The notes under the pieces: generated by a model
The model's input: the letters and a program-made list of their open reading frames with translations, nothing else
Told to the model about the DNA's origin: nothing
Database searches by the model: none
Shown: positions 48,629-61,044 of the stretch, in pieces
How the letters are laid out: every line of letters starts with the position of its first letter
Position numbering within the stretch: position 1 is the stretch's first letter
NCBI RefSeq assembly: GCF_964340395.1
Contig: NC_135561.1
Span: 9,897,732 to 9,961,731 of the forward strand
From: Glandiceps talaboti
Taxonomy: Eukaryota; Hemichordata; Enteropneusta; Spengelidae
Reading direction: 5' to 3'
Length of the DNA: 64,000 nt
Position numbers and translations under genes: made by a program

Positions 48629-48946
48629 ACAATATGCTCAAGATTTTATATCGCGAACAATGCGATAGACAGAAAATTCATTTCTTTCATGCACTCGGTC
48701 GAAATAAGTCCAACATTCTTAAGTTAGCTACAGACAAATATAGTTACTGTTTATATCGTAATTCTATCCCTCATCCATCAACAGAAACGTCACCCACCAT
48801 TTATTGCACTGCCACAGTGATAACCAGTAGCTGCATTGCTAGCTGCCATATTGTTTGTACACATATGTAGCGTGTACAGTGACTAGACAATAATGCACAA
48901 CACTTGCTTATTTTGTTCGGGTTTCACTGATGCAGTAGTAGAAACA

Positions 48947-50988
48947 TCACTAATTCTACTATTTATCAGTGTTTTGTCGACAAAAGATATAATTTTGAAC
49001 TTAATAAAAATGCCACCAATTCATTCGAATAAGGGTTACGTCACATTGCCAACTGGGTTGAAGTTCATCAATATCTGAATTCGTAAATGATGATGAGGTA
49101 TGTTTAAATAATATTCTTAATGTTGCTTGGTACTGATAGGGGAGGGTGACTTAAGGATGGAGGAGGGGGTTACCGGAAGCAAGGTATTCCATTCTGAGTC
49201 ATTTGATGTCAATTTCAAAGTAATAAGAAAAAATCAGTCTCTTCTATTAATAAAATGATGGCCATGGTAAGTCCAGTGTGAAATGGCTGATTGACAAACG
49301 GTTAAGCGACAAGTTTAAAATACAATGTGGCCCTTTTTAATTCCGATAAAATAATTCAAGAACTAGCATTCGTTCATTTTTGAGTAAAAATCCAAAATAA
49401 GCCAAATGACAATGGTATATTGAGTTAAAGTTTTTTATTTTAATAATTGTACAATGAAATTATTACTTTCATCAATTTTAGTATATGTTTTTTCCTCCTG
49501 CTGGAATAAAATTCAATAAAGAAGTCAAGTTTACTTGAGTGTATTTCGGATATACCGTGGCAATAGAATTGTATCCTTGACTGAATTCTGTCTATACTAC
49601 ATGTGACGTGTGGATGGTAGCAAATCAATTCTTTGAAATTACATGAAAAAACACATCAATATGTTCTGCATATAAGGCATAAATACAGTTTAGCGTTAAC
49701 TGAAACCATCGAGGGAAACATGGTTTCTTTGTTGTACCTGCTTTTTGTAACAGTTTAAATCCACGGAAATGAAAATTGAAGATTAACTAAAATTATAAAT
49801 GTTTTATTATTCGTGATATAAAATCTATCACTGCTACATAAATCATTAACGCATTTTCTTCTCCAAGTTATTTAGAAAAAAAGAAAGTATATGGAATATT
49901 TAGAAAGTGAAAACATTTGATTAGCCAGCGTTATTGCAGTAATGTCTAACCAAACTGGAAATTGTTCACTCAGTTCAACATGAAATTTAAAACCAATCAA
50001 ACATGAAAACACAAAAGTAATTACGTGATGGCGCACCTAACTTCTTAAATAAAAGTCTCGAAGGTTTGCTAATACTGAATTCAAATAAAAACTATATCCC
50101 TTCGTTATTGAACATCACCAAGATAAATAAGAGATTGTCATGCAATATGTAAAAAAATCATGCTATACCTCACATTGGTTACCAAACATAGATTTAATTA
50201 TATCATGTTGAAAAATATTTGAGTAAAGATTGTATTGAAAAAGTCTTGTTTTATTCACTTGAGTGATTTAAAAACGTATGAACTTTCTTTTCGTAAAATT
50301 TGTATGATTTGAGCTACTTTGAATTGTTCCTCAAATTTAGCATCTTTACTGATCTTATGTTTTCGACTATCAGTAAGATGGCACTGGCTCACTACTATAT
50401 GGCCTAAATGACATATTACATTTGACATAGTAAATAAACACCCTATGTATAATCCCAAACGTTTGACCTGATGTTTCACATACGAAATGTGTATGCTGGT
50501 GGTAAAAACAACTTTAACCGAAGACTAACATCCACACATGAACCATATAAATTGACATCTTAAAATTGTGGGTCATTTTTGTTCCTTGGTCATGCAGCCT
50601 ACACCCTTCACTTACGCGATTTTGTCAGTGTCAAAGTCTCAATGTTTTGTATCTCTAGCCGCCGTATCTGATGGCGTCAGTTAGTGTCTTCAAATGGGAT
50701 CTGAATAAATGATGAGAGTGGTACTTTAGAAGAATTAGCCAATCCCCAAGGGACATATTTTGAGATAGACTTTAAAGTATTGAACTTGGGTGAGCCATTG
50801 TTATTTTGATAATCTGATTTTAGATGTGAGACAGAACCAGTCGGCAAATGGCTAAGCTAATGTACATTGAGCACTCGCAAACTAATAAAGTCACTTGTGT
50901 TACATATCTTTTGAAAATGATTTACATTTCTATCGTTGTGCATATTGTGCTAAAATATAACTTTATTCGAAAAGATAAAAAGGGTGTT
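48947..50988. other. 3' flank of IFI44-like copy 2
   Basis: Near-identical copy of 38969-41011, with single-base differences such as CCTGG/CCGTGG near 49557 and one A fewer near 50980. No gene recognised. Confidence 0.6.
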
Positions 50989-53900
50989 TTACATAATTTG
51001 ACAGCTACTATCGCTGCTTTCTAATTCGCCCTTGTACATTTTCGCCGAGGATAAAATGGCCAACAACATTTCTCGCATGTATTGTTCTCTTTGCGGATCT
51101 TCTATGTTAGATTGGTGCATGGAATCATAGTTTGCTAAACAAAAAGTAACACATGCATCTAGGCCAACTAATCGTGCGAAATCGTCCTTTCTGCGATCCA
51201 TGCCATCTGCATCCAATTGATGTTGTGCAATCAATTCGTCTGCATGTGTCATGATTAGGAAAATTGGGACACTACGACCTGTTGATAGAGGGATAAGGCA
51301 GATGATTATATTTTTATATTCAATAAATTACAACAGTTACTAAACATAATGGTTTCAAATTAAAAAGAAATAAAGCTGAGACTGATCGTATTGTAGCCGA
51401 TATTTTCAATACATACATACATACATACATACATACATACATACATACATGCATACATGCATGCATGCATGCATGCATGCATACATACATACATACATAC
51501 ATACATACATACATACATACATACATACATACATACATACATACACTTACACACATACACATGCATACACACATACGTACGTACGTACGTACGTACATAC
51601 ATACATACATACATAAATGTATTTCGAAGGTTTTTATTAAGTCATCACAGGAGTTTTTCTCCTTAATTCTTGCAGGATGTGACAAAATAAGTCTGAACAC
51701 AGGTTTCCAAAAAAATATTTATTTGTATTTCCTCGACGTTCTCATGTACTGAAAAGGCTAAGCTCTTTTGACAACGTCACCACTATCGAGCATTTTGTCT
51801 ATATTTGTTGGAATCAAACAGGTTACCGTAGTTGGTATTATTAAAATTTAGAATGAATGCACCACTGACCTGGCAACCTAGTGACCTTACATTGATGTAA
51901 GTATTGTTTGGATATGAAGCAAAAATAAAGACCTAATGTTACATCCAGTTCGAGATGATTTCGATAACTTACCGTCTGGTCTCACGGCTGTATTAACGAT
52001 GACACTATGCATGACGTCTACATCGGTGGTTGCCTTTTGTACACAGACGACTGTATGGATTCTTTCATCACGTTTAGTACGTCTGATACTGGTGCCAATA
52101 CGCTTATTAGCAGGCTGGCGACCATTCAGAATATCCTGGACTCTTGTCGCCAATTGTACTGGTCCTGCAGTTAATGATTGTCCAGGTACGTCCCACAGAG
52201 TGAAGGACAAATAATGCTTACCAATGTGATATCTTGTATATACCCTTGTTCCTGGTGCAGTTCCTCGAAATGTTGTAGCAATTTGCCCCCGGTATCCTAA
52301 TGACTGTAAGTCCAAAAGAAAAGAAACATTGCCATTTATTAGTCTAACGCTTCTAAAACAAACAACTCGTTCCTTATATTGGTAACCTTGTAACATTTAT
52401 GGCCGCATAAATAACACCATAGACATTTGAGACGTCGATGGTAGCACTTTGGCATCACAAACATACTACATTGTAATTACTGTCGTCTATAACAAAATAT
52501 TCCAGGCTCTTCCCATAACAATAAATAGGCAATACTATATATACCCCAAGATACTTAGCTTTCCCTTTTGTAAATTGGCTTTAAACTTCAGAAAAGTAAC
52601 AAACACGTCAGTTGATATGTAGCAAACTGTAAAAACTACATGTTTTCCTACATCACATCTTTGAACCTATTAATTGTTTTTGGTTGGTCACATGACTCAG
52701 TATTATAATCGTGCGACAAAAATGGAATCCAATATGAGTTAAAGTTTACACCGACAGCGTTCAGGTTGAAATCAGGTTTCCGATAATTTCCTATTCACAA
52801 CGCTTAAACCAACGTTTCCTAGTAAGCTAATATTATTCCCGTTTTCATGTGACCTTGGCATACAGCTAAAAGTGTGGTACTTGAACGCTGGTATTCTGTT
52901 TACAAACTGATAAATGAACCAATTTTTTATTTCACTACAACAGTTTTCATCTCTGCGTCAACATATCACTGAATAGCACTGAATAGGTATCGACTGAATG
53001 CTCAAAATTTTGATTGCTTTGACTGACGATTAACAATTAAGTCAAGGACATTTCTTACCTTTGCAATTGAATTGATGGCCGAGGACTTGCCATGTCCAGG
53101 AGGTCCAAAAAAGGCAATGTTCTGATTACAGCTGATTTTCTCAAGGTCGCCTAATATGTCAATATACAGATATTTACATATAAGTTCGCTTAGAAATATA
53201 TAAACACTGGTTATTATATTGAATTTTCGTCCATTTTGCTGAATAGCAAGAACAGTGTAAAGTTGAATTGATCAATTTTTAATTATTGTCATTCAAAGAG
53301 TTACAGCGAAGCAATTGGGAAAACAACACCTTGCTACATAGTTTACCTAAGTACTCCAAATGTACTGCTCAGATCCCCCAGGACCCATGCCTTCAACACG
53401 CCCTTTCAATCAGCTTGTAATTGCAAATAGTCTAACAATTGTATATTTACTATTTTGTTTACTGACATTAAAAATAGGTAATAATTCTAATTCATATTTT
53501 CGATAATGCGATTGGTCACAGAACATTCTCTTCCTATCGGATTCTAGCAGCCGTACTTAACAGCTTTGAGAAACTGATTTTCTAAAGCCTTGTATTTTGT
53601 GGTTTAAAACATGAAAACATACTTATTAAGGTTCCAAATGAGTGCATCGTAAAATAAAAAATTGTAATAAAGATGTTACAACCTTTTCGACGAGAATCAC
53701 TTCATTATGAATATACTTACTTAGGTCTGGGGAGACACCTCTGACATGATAAACAAAGTTCTGCCTTTGATACGTCGATAGTAAGTTATTGTTTTCAAGC
53801 ATAGGACTAATTGATCCTTTGATTACTGCACGCTCGAAAATCATGATTTCGTCATCATCATCCAGGTCATTTTCTTCCTTTACTTTTGTTATTAGGTCAT

Positions 53901-55533
53901 AAACAATACTCATATTATTGAGTTTATAGAGTTTTGCAGTGACCGTATCAACTTTGTATAAATTCAATTGCAACCCTGGAACAAAAAAAATGCGATTATA
54001 ACTAAATATATTGATGATGCATGTTATTTTATTCGTGTATATTCTCTGGCTTTGATAGTAGTACGAATTAGCTATTGGCTAAATATATATATATTTATCT
54101 TGCACGATGGGCTATAGTGACTGAAGATCGTGAAACAACTCTCCGCAACCCTTCTAAAGCCTTGAAGTTATATTGAACTTGGTACCTAGAATCTTTACCT
54201 GGAGAGTGTACTGTAAAATGACTGTTCTACTTTTAGTCTGAGACTCATGTCATGCATTCTAGACGGATGGGCAAGAGGTTATTTTGCCAAAAATCCTGAT
54301 TGGCTATATAACCATGCAAAAGTGAAACATTAGATCATCTTTACTACAACAAGGATATGCATTGTATGAAAGTGAAAGTAAAACCTGCCCTGTATGTTAT
54401 ATCGCGAAAAATATTATAAATACATAGATACACTCAATGTATCATACATTTAATGGGAAGCAATTTATTGTAACAATATCAATGGCTGCGTAGATTTGGA
54501 TAATGAGCAAAAATATTTTTTTTGAAACTGTGAAATATTTGATCTTAAATCAGACAGGATTTGTAGTACTTTTAAGAAAAACAGGTCACCATCCAGAAGA
54601 ATTTGGACTGTCTACACTGACATGGCAACCTAGATAAAGATGTCACAGGTTAACGGCATCACTGTAGTAACATAATGATGATAATATTAATGTGAAATCA
54701 TAATGTGCCTTTCCTCGCGAGAGCTCAAGGCGCTCACAATTAGTACCCCTGGCACGGATCAATGGCAGCACAACGGCCCTTTATACTTCCTCAACTCTCG
54801 GGGGAGCATACAATCCATTGCAGCCTCTAAAAGCGCATACCTACATCTATCCTACGAGGTCCCCAATTATACAGCTGGGTTGACTAAGGCATAGTCATGG
54901 TTCAAATCTTGCCCAAGGAATTTAGCCTTTCAGAAACAAACGGCAGTGACGGGCCTCGTTGCACAGCTGAAACGCTTTGTGAGGGTGTGCTACTTCCTAT
55001 GCATAAGGAACCCCTATAACGACTTGACATGTATGTGAAATTGGGGGATTTATATGGGAAGTTTTCGAGTTCCTATAGAGACAACATAGTTCACTCGGTA
55101 TTACCTGGATGTTTTACCCATGGGACATGACGGTTAATTTTGTATAGAGATAGCCACATTTCCGACTAATAATAACAGAGACACCACACAACACCTCATA
55201 CAGCAGGATCATTTGTATAAATCCATTAAAAAGTGATACGCATATCCATTATTTTACTGTAACAGTGCAGTAGAAGCAAGCTAGTGTGAAAGTGATGTCA
55301 CATAAACTTTATGTTTACTATCCGACTGCTAAACAACATGAATATCTGCGTCTAAACCCCTACCAACTGTAAGCGGCACCGCTGCTATTGTACATTGTGC
55401 AGATGAAAGAGCTTGTATTTATGTGGCTGTAAAACATACCATATCCCATGAGAAAACCACCAAAATAACCAAGATTACACTTTAGGTAGTACAAGCAATA
55501 ATATCACTATAATGTGTACTTACTGTTGGCCAT
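50989..55533 (-). CDS. IFI44-like GTPase with Ubl-like domain and CaaX box, copy 2
   Basis: Exons: 55524-55533, 53721-53975, 53059-53150, 51973-52303 and 50989-51278; 978 nt, 325 residues, all phases consistent and no stop. The P-loop (GPPGHGKS), DVPG, THAD and CQIM are as in copy 1. The last exon encodes the same residues as copy 1. Exon 4 differs from copy 1 at about ten residues, most of them between the P-loop and DVPG (GYRGQIA for GYGGPIA; APG for ASG; IGKHYL for IDKHHL). In the Ubl exon KLNNMSIV replaces KPNNMSNV and GVSPD replaces GVAPD. Intron 2 keeps a stretch (about 53180-53250) that copy 1 has lost. Expected, from family membership, to bind GTP and to act at membranes if prenylated; that is inference. 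Confidence 0.85.
51410..51617. repeat. compound CATA/CATG/CGTA microsatellite in intron 4, copy 2
   Basis: Same order of tracts as in copy 1, but with a shorter first and a longer second CATA tract. Confidence 0.95.
54368..54384 (+). promoter_or_regulatory. IRF-like element in intron 1 of copy 2
   Basis: GAAAGTGAAAGTAAAAC, same place and flanks as in copy 1. Confidence 0.45.
54683..54965 (+). repeat. interspersed SINE-like repeat in intron 1 of copy 2
   Basis: Same insertion as in copies 0 and 1. The 63-codon plus frame within it is a by-product. Confidence 0.55.
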
Positions 55534-56700
55534 TGCTACACCAGCATTTACAGGTAAACTATTTGGTATTGTGCTTGCACTGGTGGTCCTTGCTATACCT
55601 AAGTACCAAGTGGCAGTTCGTCCTCGTTCTTATGTGGTGCTGTCTCTGCCATCTATATATTCTGGTTGGTAATTTCCCATCATCCACAGGGGCAGATTGA
55701 ATGTCAATATTACACAATTATATACAGTTCAACATCCTGTTTATATACAATGTATGCTCACTAGTTGATCTTATTTTCCACAATATCCACCAGTCCAGTT
55801 TATATATGCTCACTATTTGATGTTTTTTTCCCACAATATCGATCACATTATGAACATTTGTTTATATCCGTAAAGGTACACACATATAGACCTTCATTGA
55901 CCGTTTGACACCAATATGGCCGTACATTCTTTCCAGAATACGCTGTCGTTTGTCCATATGGATAAATCCGGATTTTGTAATTTCTTTTCTTCTAGAGGCA
56001 GCAGATTTTAAGTGACAAATCATTATGTGCAAGTAGTGTTTTGGTGTTTTCTCAAGTATGACTGGGCTGGTAGGAGAGAGTTGCAGCTCCGTGAGAAATT
56101 AATAATTGGGGATATCAGAACTATACTATACACTGTGTTTTAATTATCCCCCAACCCGTACACCCCACAATCTCTATGATTAATGGGGTTTCACAATGTA
56201 GACATTTACGGATTTTTTTTCAATATCGAAATTAGATTTAGTAAAAACTCTCTCAAAGAGAACCAAACTTTCCATGCTAATTTTCGACAGTTGTTTTGCA
56301 GGTTTTTTTATAGCATTGTTACTGAACAACAATATGTTTGTCACGGTCTGTACCAAGTGTGAATCATATGACCTGAACCCGTTTCATGGCGATAAATCAT
56401 TTTTGACCGCTGTTGACATAGAGTCGTCATTAGAATTGATTACTTCACAGTGCCTCTATTTGTGTTTGCATAATTTCACAATTAATTTAGATATGGTTAA
56501 AATATTGTGACCTAGTACTTCATAGAAAACTGAACTTATATATCTATTATTTTCATATCATAAAATCTAGGACGGCTTGTACTTTCGCTTCTCCTACTAT
56601 GTTATTGTAATGTATGTATGTATGTATGTATGTATGTATGTATGTATGTATGTATGTATGTATGTATGTATGTATGTATGTATGTATCAACTTTGTCGTT
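55534..56700. other. upstream region of IFI44-like copy 2
   Basis: Near-identical to 45464-46670, including the open frame at 56274-56510. The TATG tract (56611-56687) lacks the TG core present in unit 1. No further gene recognised. Confidence 0.5.
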
Positions 56701-57543
56701 CCGTGACAATGCTATCTATATACCCCTGTGGTTGATGGGAAATTACCGACCAGAATGTCCCGACAAGGTAGAGATACCACCACCGAAGGACGAGGACGAA
56801 CTGCTACTCGGTATTCAGGTATCACAAGGACCAACGGAAAGAAAAAGCACAACCTGTCCTGGATATTATATCACTGCTGATATGTTAAATAGATAGATAC
56901 ACTAAATCTATCAAATATTTGATTGAAAATAATTAATCATAATCATCTTTGCATAGATTTGCATAATTAAAAAAACATGTTTTTATGAAACTGAAATGTA
57001 TCATTTTGAATATAAATCAGAAAGGTTACCTTTGTAGTATTATGAAAATCACGTCGCCATCCCTGGGATTGATGGCTATCTAAATTGAAATGGCAACCTA
57101 GATGAAGAGGTCACACCTTAACTACACCTGTATGCTAACGTTCTTTACTTAAAGCATTCATTTACGTTGTCAATGTATCTGTTTGTCCTAACGTCCAAAA
57201 CCTCGGAGTTTCGATGACGACATATTATTGCAGACCTCAGACTGTAACCTATACAGATACAGATGACTGAATACTGTGAATGACATAGTAAAGAGAGGTC
57301 AGAGGTGGATACTGATATTGGTGTATTGTCTGCTGCCTAGGCTGACATGGCAGGCATTATACTGTTCACAAACAGGGACAACATGGCTTTTCTTAGTAGC
57401 CAGCGACGTGAGAAAGCTAACATCGAAGGGTAGTTTTGTAGCTTTCATTTTTAAACTCAAAATTAAAACAAATGGAGTAGAATAACGACGTGCATAGTAC
57501 TTATGTAGTTAAAACAGACATATATAACCAATAATACTACGAC

Positions 57544-57555
57544 GAAAGTGAAAGT
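57544..57555 (+). promoter_or_regulatory. IRF-like element, unit 2 module 1
   Basis: GAAAGTGAAAGT followed by ACAATATGC; about 2.0 kb upstream of the copy 2 start. Confidence 0.4.
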
Positions 57556-58665
57556 ACAATATGCTCAAGATTTTATATCGCGAACAATGCGATAGACAGA
57601 AACTCATATCTTTCATGCACTCGGTCGAAATAAGTCCAACATTCTTAAGGAAAGTGAGCGTTACAGACAAATTTAGTTTCTGTTTATATCGTCATACTAT
57701 CCCTCATCCATCAACAGAAACCTCACCCACCATTTATTGCACTGCCACAGTGATAACCAGTAGCTGCTTTGCTAGCTGCCATATTGTTTGTACACATTTG
57801 TAGCATGTACAGTGACTTGGCAATAATGCACAACACTTGCTTATATTGTTCGGGTTTCACTGATGCAGTAGTAGAAACCGACCGACCAGAATGCAACGAC
57901 GGCAGAGATACCATCACCTAAAGACGAGGACGAACTGCCACTCGATATTCAGGTATTACAAGGACCAATGGAAAGTAAAAGTACAACCTGTCCTGGATTT
58001 TATATCACTACTGATATGATAAATACATAGATACATTAAATCTATCAAATATTTGATTGACAATAATTAGTCATAAACATATCTGCATAGCTAGATTTGG
58101 ACAATTAACAAAATATACATGTTTTTATGAAACTGTAAAATATATTATTTTGAATGTAAATCAGAAAGGTCGCCTTTGTAGTGTTAAGAAAATCACGTCG
58201 CCATCCCTGGGATTGATGGCCATCTAAATTGAAATGGCAACCTAGATAATGAGGTCACACCTTAACTACAACTGTATCGTAACGTCCTGTACTTAAAGCA
58301 TTCAATATATCTGTTTGTACTAACGTCCAAAACCTCGGAGTTTCGATGACGACATATTATTGCAGGCCTCAAACAGTCACCTGTAGAGAAACAGAATGAC
58401 AACGTATAGAGAGGTCAGAGGTGGAAACTGATCTTTATGTATTGTCCGCTGCTTAGGCTGACATGGCAGGTATTATACTGTTCACAAACAGGGACAACAT
58501 GGCTTTTCACAGTAGCCATGGATGTGGGACAGCTAACCAACATCGAAGGGTAGTTTTGTAGCTTTCTTTTTTTAAATCTCAAATTTAAAACAACTGGAGT
58601 AGAATAACGACATGCATAGTACTTATGTAGTTAAAACAGACATATATAACCAATAATACTACGAC

Positions 58666-58677
58666 GAAAGTGAAAGT
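58666..58677 (+). promoter_or_regulatory. IRF-like element, unit 2 module 2
   Basis: GAAAGTGAAAGT in the same context, about 3.1 kb upstream of the copy 2 start. Confidence 0.4.
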
Positions 58678-58980
58678 ACAATATGCTCAAGATTTTATAT
58701 CGCGAACAATGCGATAGACAGAAATTCATATCTTTCATGCACTCGGTCGAAATATGTCCAACATTCTTAAGGGAAGTGAGCGCTACAGACAAATATAGTT
58801 ACTGTTTATATCGTAATTCTATCCCTCATCCATCAACAGAAACCTCACCCACCATTTATTGCACTGCCACAGTGATAACCAGTAGCTGCATTGCTAGCTG
58901 CCATATTGTTTGTACACATATGTAGCGTGTACAGTGACTAGACAATAATGCACAACACTTGCTTATTTTGTTCGGGTTTC

Positions 58981-61044
58981 ACTGATGCAGTAGTAGAAAC
59001 ATCACTAATTCTACTATTTATCAGTGTTTTGTCGACAAAAGATATAATTTTGAACTTAATAAAAATGCCACCAATTCATTCGAATAAGGGTTACGTCACA
59101 TTGCCAACTGGGTTGAAGTTCATCAATATCTGAATTCGTAAATGATGATGAGGTATGTTTAAATAATATTCTTAATGTTGCTTGGTACTGATAGGGGAGG
59201 GTGACTTAAGGATGGAGGAGGGGGTTACCGGAAGCAAGGTATTCCATTCTGAGTCATTTGATGTCAATTTCAAAGTAATAAGAAAAAATCAGTCTCTTCT
59301 ATTAATAAAATGATGGCCATGGTAAGTCCAGTGTGAAATGGCTGATTGACAAACGGTTAAGCGACAAGTTTAAAATACAATGTGGCCCTTTTTAATTCCG
59401 ATAAAATAATTCAAGAACTAGCATTCGTTCATTTTTGAGTAAAAATCCAAAATAAGCCAAATGACAATGGTATATTGAGTTAAAGTTTTTTATTTTAATA
59501 ATTGTACAATGAAATTATTACTTTCATCAATTTTAGTATATGTTTTTTCCTCCTGCTGGAATAAAATTCAATAAAGAAGTCAAGTTTACTTGAGTGTATT
59601 TCGGATATACCCTGGCAATAGAATTGTATCCTTGACTGAATTCTGTCTATACTACATGTGACGTGTGGATGGTAGCAAATCAATTCTTTGAAATTACATG
59701 AAAAAACACATCAATATGTTCTGCATATAAGGCATAAATACAGTTTAGCGTTAACTGAAACCATCGAGGGAAACATGGTTTCTTTGTTGTACCTGCTTTT
59801 TGTAACAGTTTAAATCCACGGAAATGAAAATTGAAGATTAACTAAAATTATAAATGTTTTATTATTCGTGATATAAAATCTATCACTGCTACATAAATCA
59901 TTAACGCATTTTCTTCTCCAAGTTATTTAGAAAAAAAGAAAGTATATGGAATATTTAGAAAGTGAAAACATTTGATTAGCCAGCGTTATTGCAGTATTGT
60001 CTAACCAAACTGGAAATTGTTCACTCAGTTCAACATGAAATTTAAAACCAATCAAACATGAAAACACAAAAGTAATTACGTGATGGCGCACCTAACTTCT
60101 TAAATAAAAGTCTCGAAGGTTTGCTAATACTGAATTCAAATAAAAACTATATCCTTTCGTTATTGAACATCACCAAGATAAATAAGAGATTGTCATGCAA
60201 TATGTAAAAAAATCATGCTATACCTCACATTGGTTACCAAACATAGATTTAATTATATCATGTTGAAAAATATTTGAGTAAAGATTGTATTGAAAAAGTC
60301 TTGTTTTATTCACTTGAGTGATTTAAAAACGTATGAACTTTCTTTTCGTAAAATTTGTATGATTTGAGCTACTTTGAATTGTTCCTCAAATTTAGCATCT
60401 TTACTGATCTTATGTTTTCGACTATCAGTAAGATGGCACTGGCTCACTACTATATGGCCTAAATGACATATTACATTTGACATAGTAAATAAACACCCTA
60501 TGTATAATCCCAAACGTTTGACCTGATGTTTCACATACGAAATGTGTATGCTGGTGGTAAAAACAACTTTAACCGAAGACTAACATCCACACATGAACCA
60601 TATAAATTGACATCTTAAAATTGTGGGTCATTTTTGTTCCTTGGTCATGCAGCCTACACCCTTCACTTACGCGATTCTGTCAGTGTCAAAGTCTCAATGT
60701 TTTGTATCTCTAGCCGCCGTATCTGATGGCGTCAGTTAGTGTCTTCAAATGGGATCTGAATAAATGATGAGAGTGGAACTTTAGAAGAATTAGCCAATCC
60801 CCAAGGGACATATTTTGAGATAGACTTTAAAGTATTGAACTTGGGTGAGCCATTGTTATTTTGATAATCTGATTTTAGATGTGAGACAGAACCAGTCGGC
60901 AAATGGCTAAGCTAATGTACATTGAGCACTCGCAAACTAATAAAGTCACTTGTGTTACATATCTTTTGAAAATGATTTACATTTCTATCGTTGTGCATAT
61001 TGTGCTAAAATATAACTTTATTCGAAAAGATAAAAAAGGGTGTT
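58981..61044. other. 3' flank of IFI44-like copy 3
   Basis: Third near-identical copy of the 38969-41011 block. No gene recognised. Confidence 0.6.

Larger units (their letters stand above)
46671..48946 (+). repeat. two 1.1-kb upstream modules of unit 1
   Basis: Modules 46671-47826 and 47827-48946, same layout as in unit 0. IRF-like GAAAGTGAAAGT stands at 47492-47503 and 48617-48628. From about 48100 the sequence is nearly identical to unit 0 from about 38120. Confidence 0.75.
56701..58980 (+). repeat. two 1.1-kb upstream modules of unit 2
   Basis: Modules 56701-57880 and 57881-58980, same layout. IRF-like sites at 57544-57555 and 58666-58677. Confidence 0.75.
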
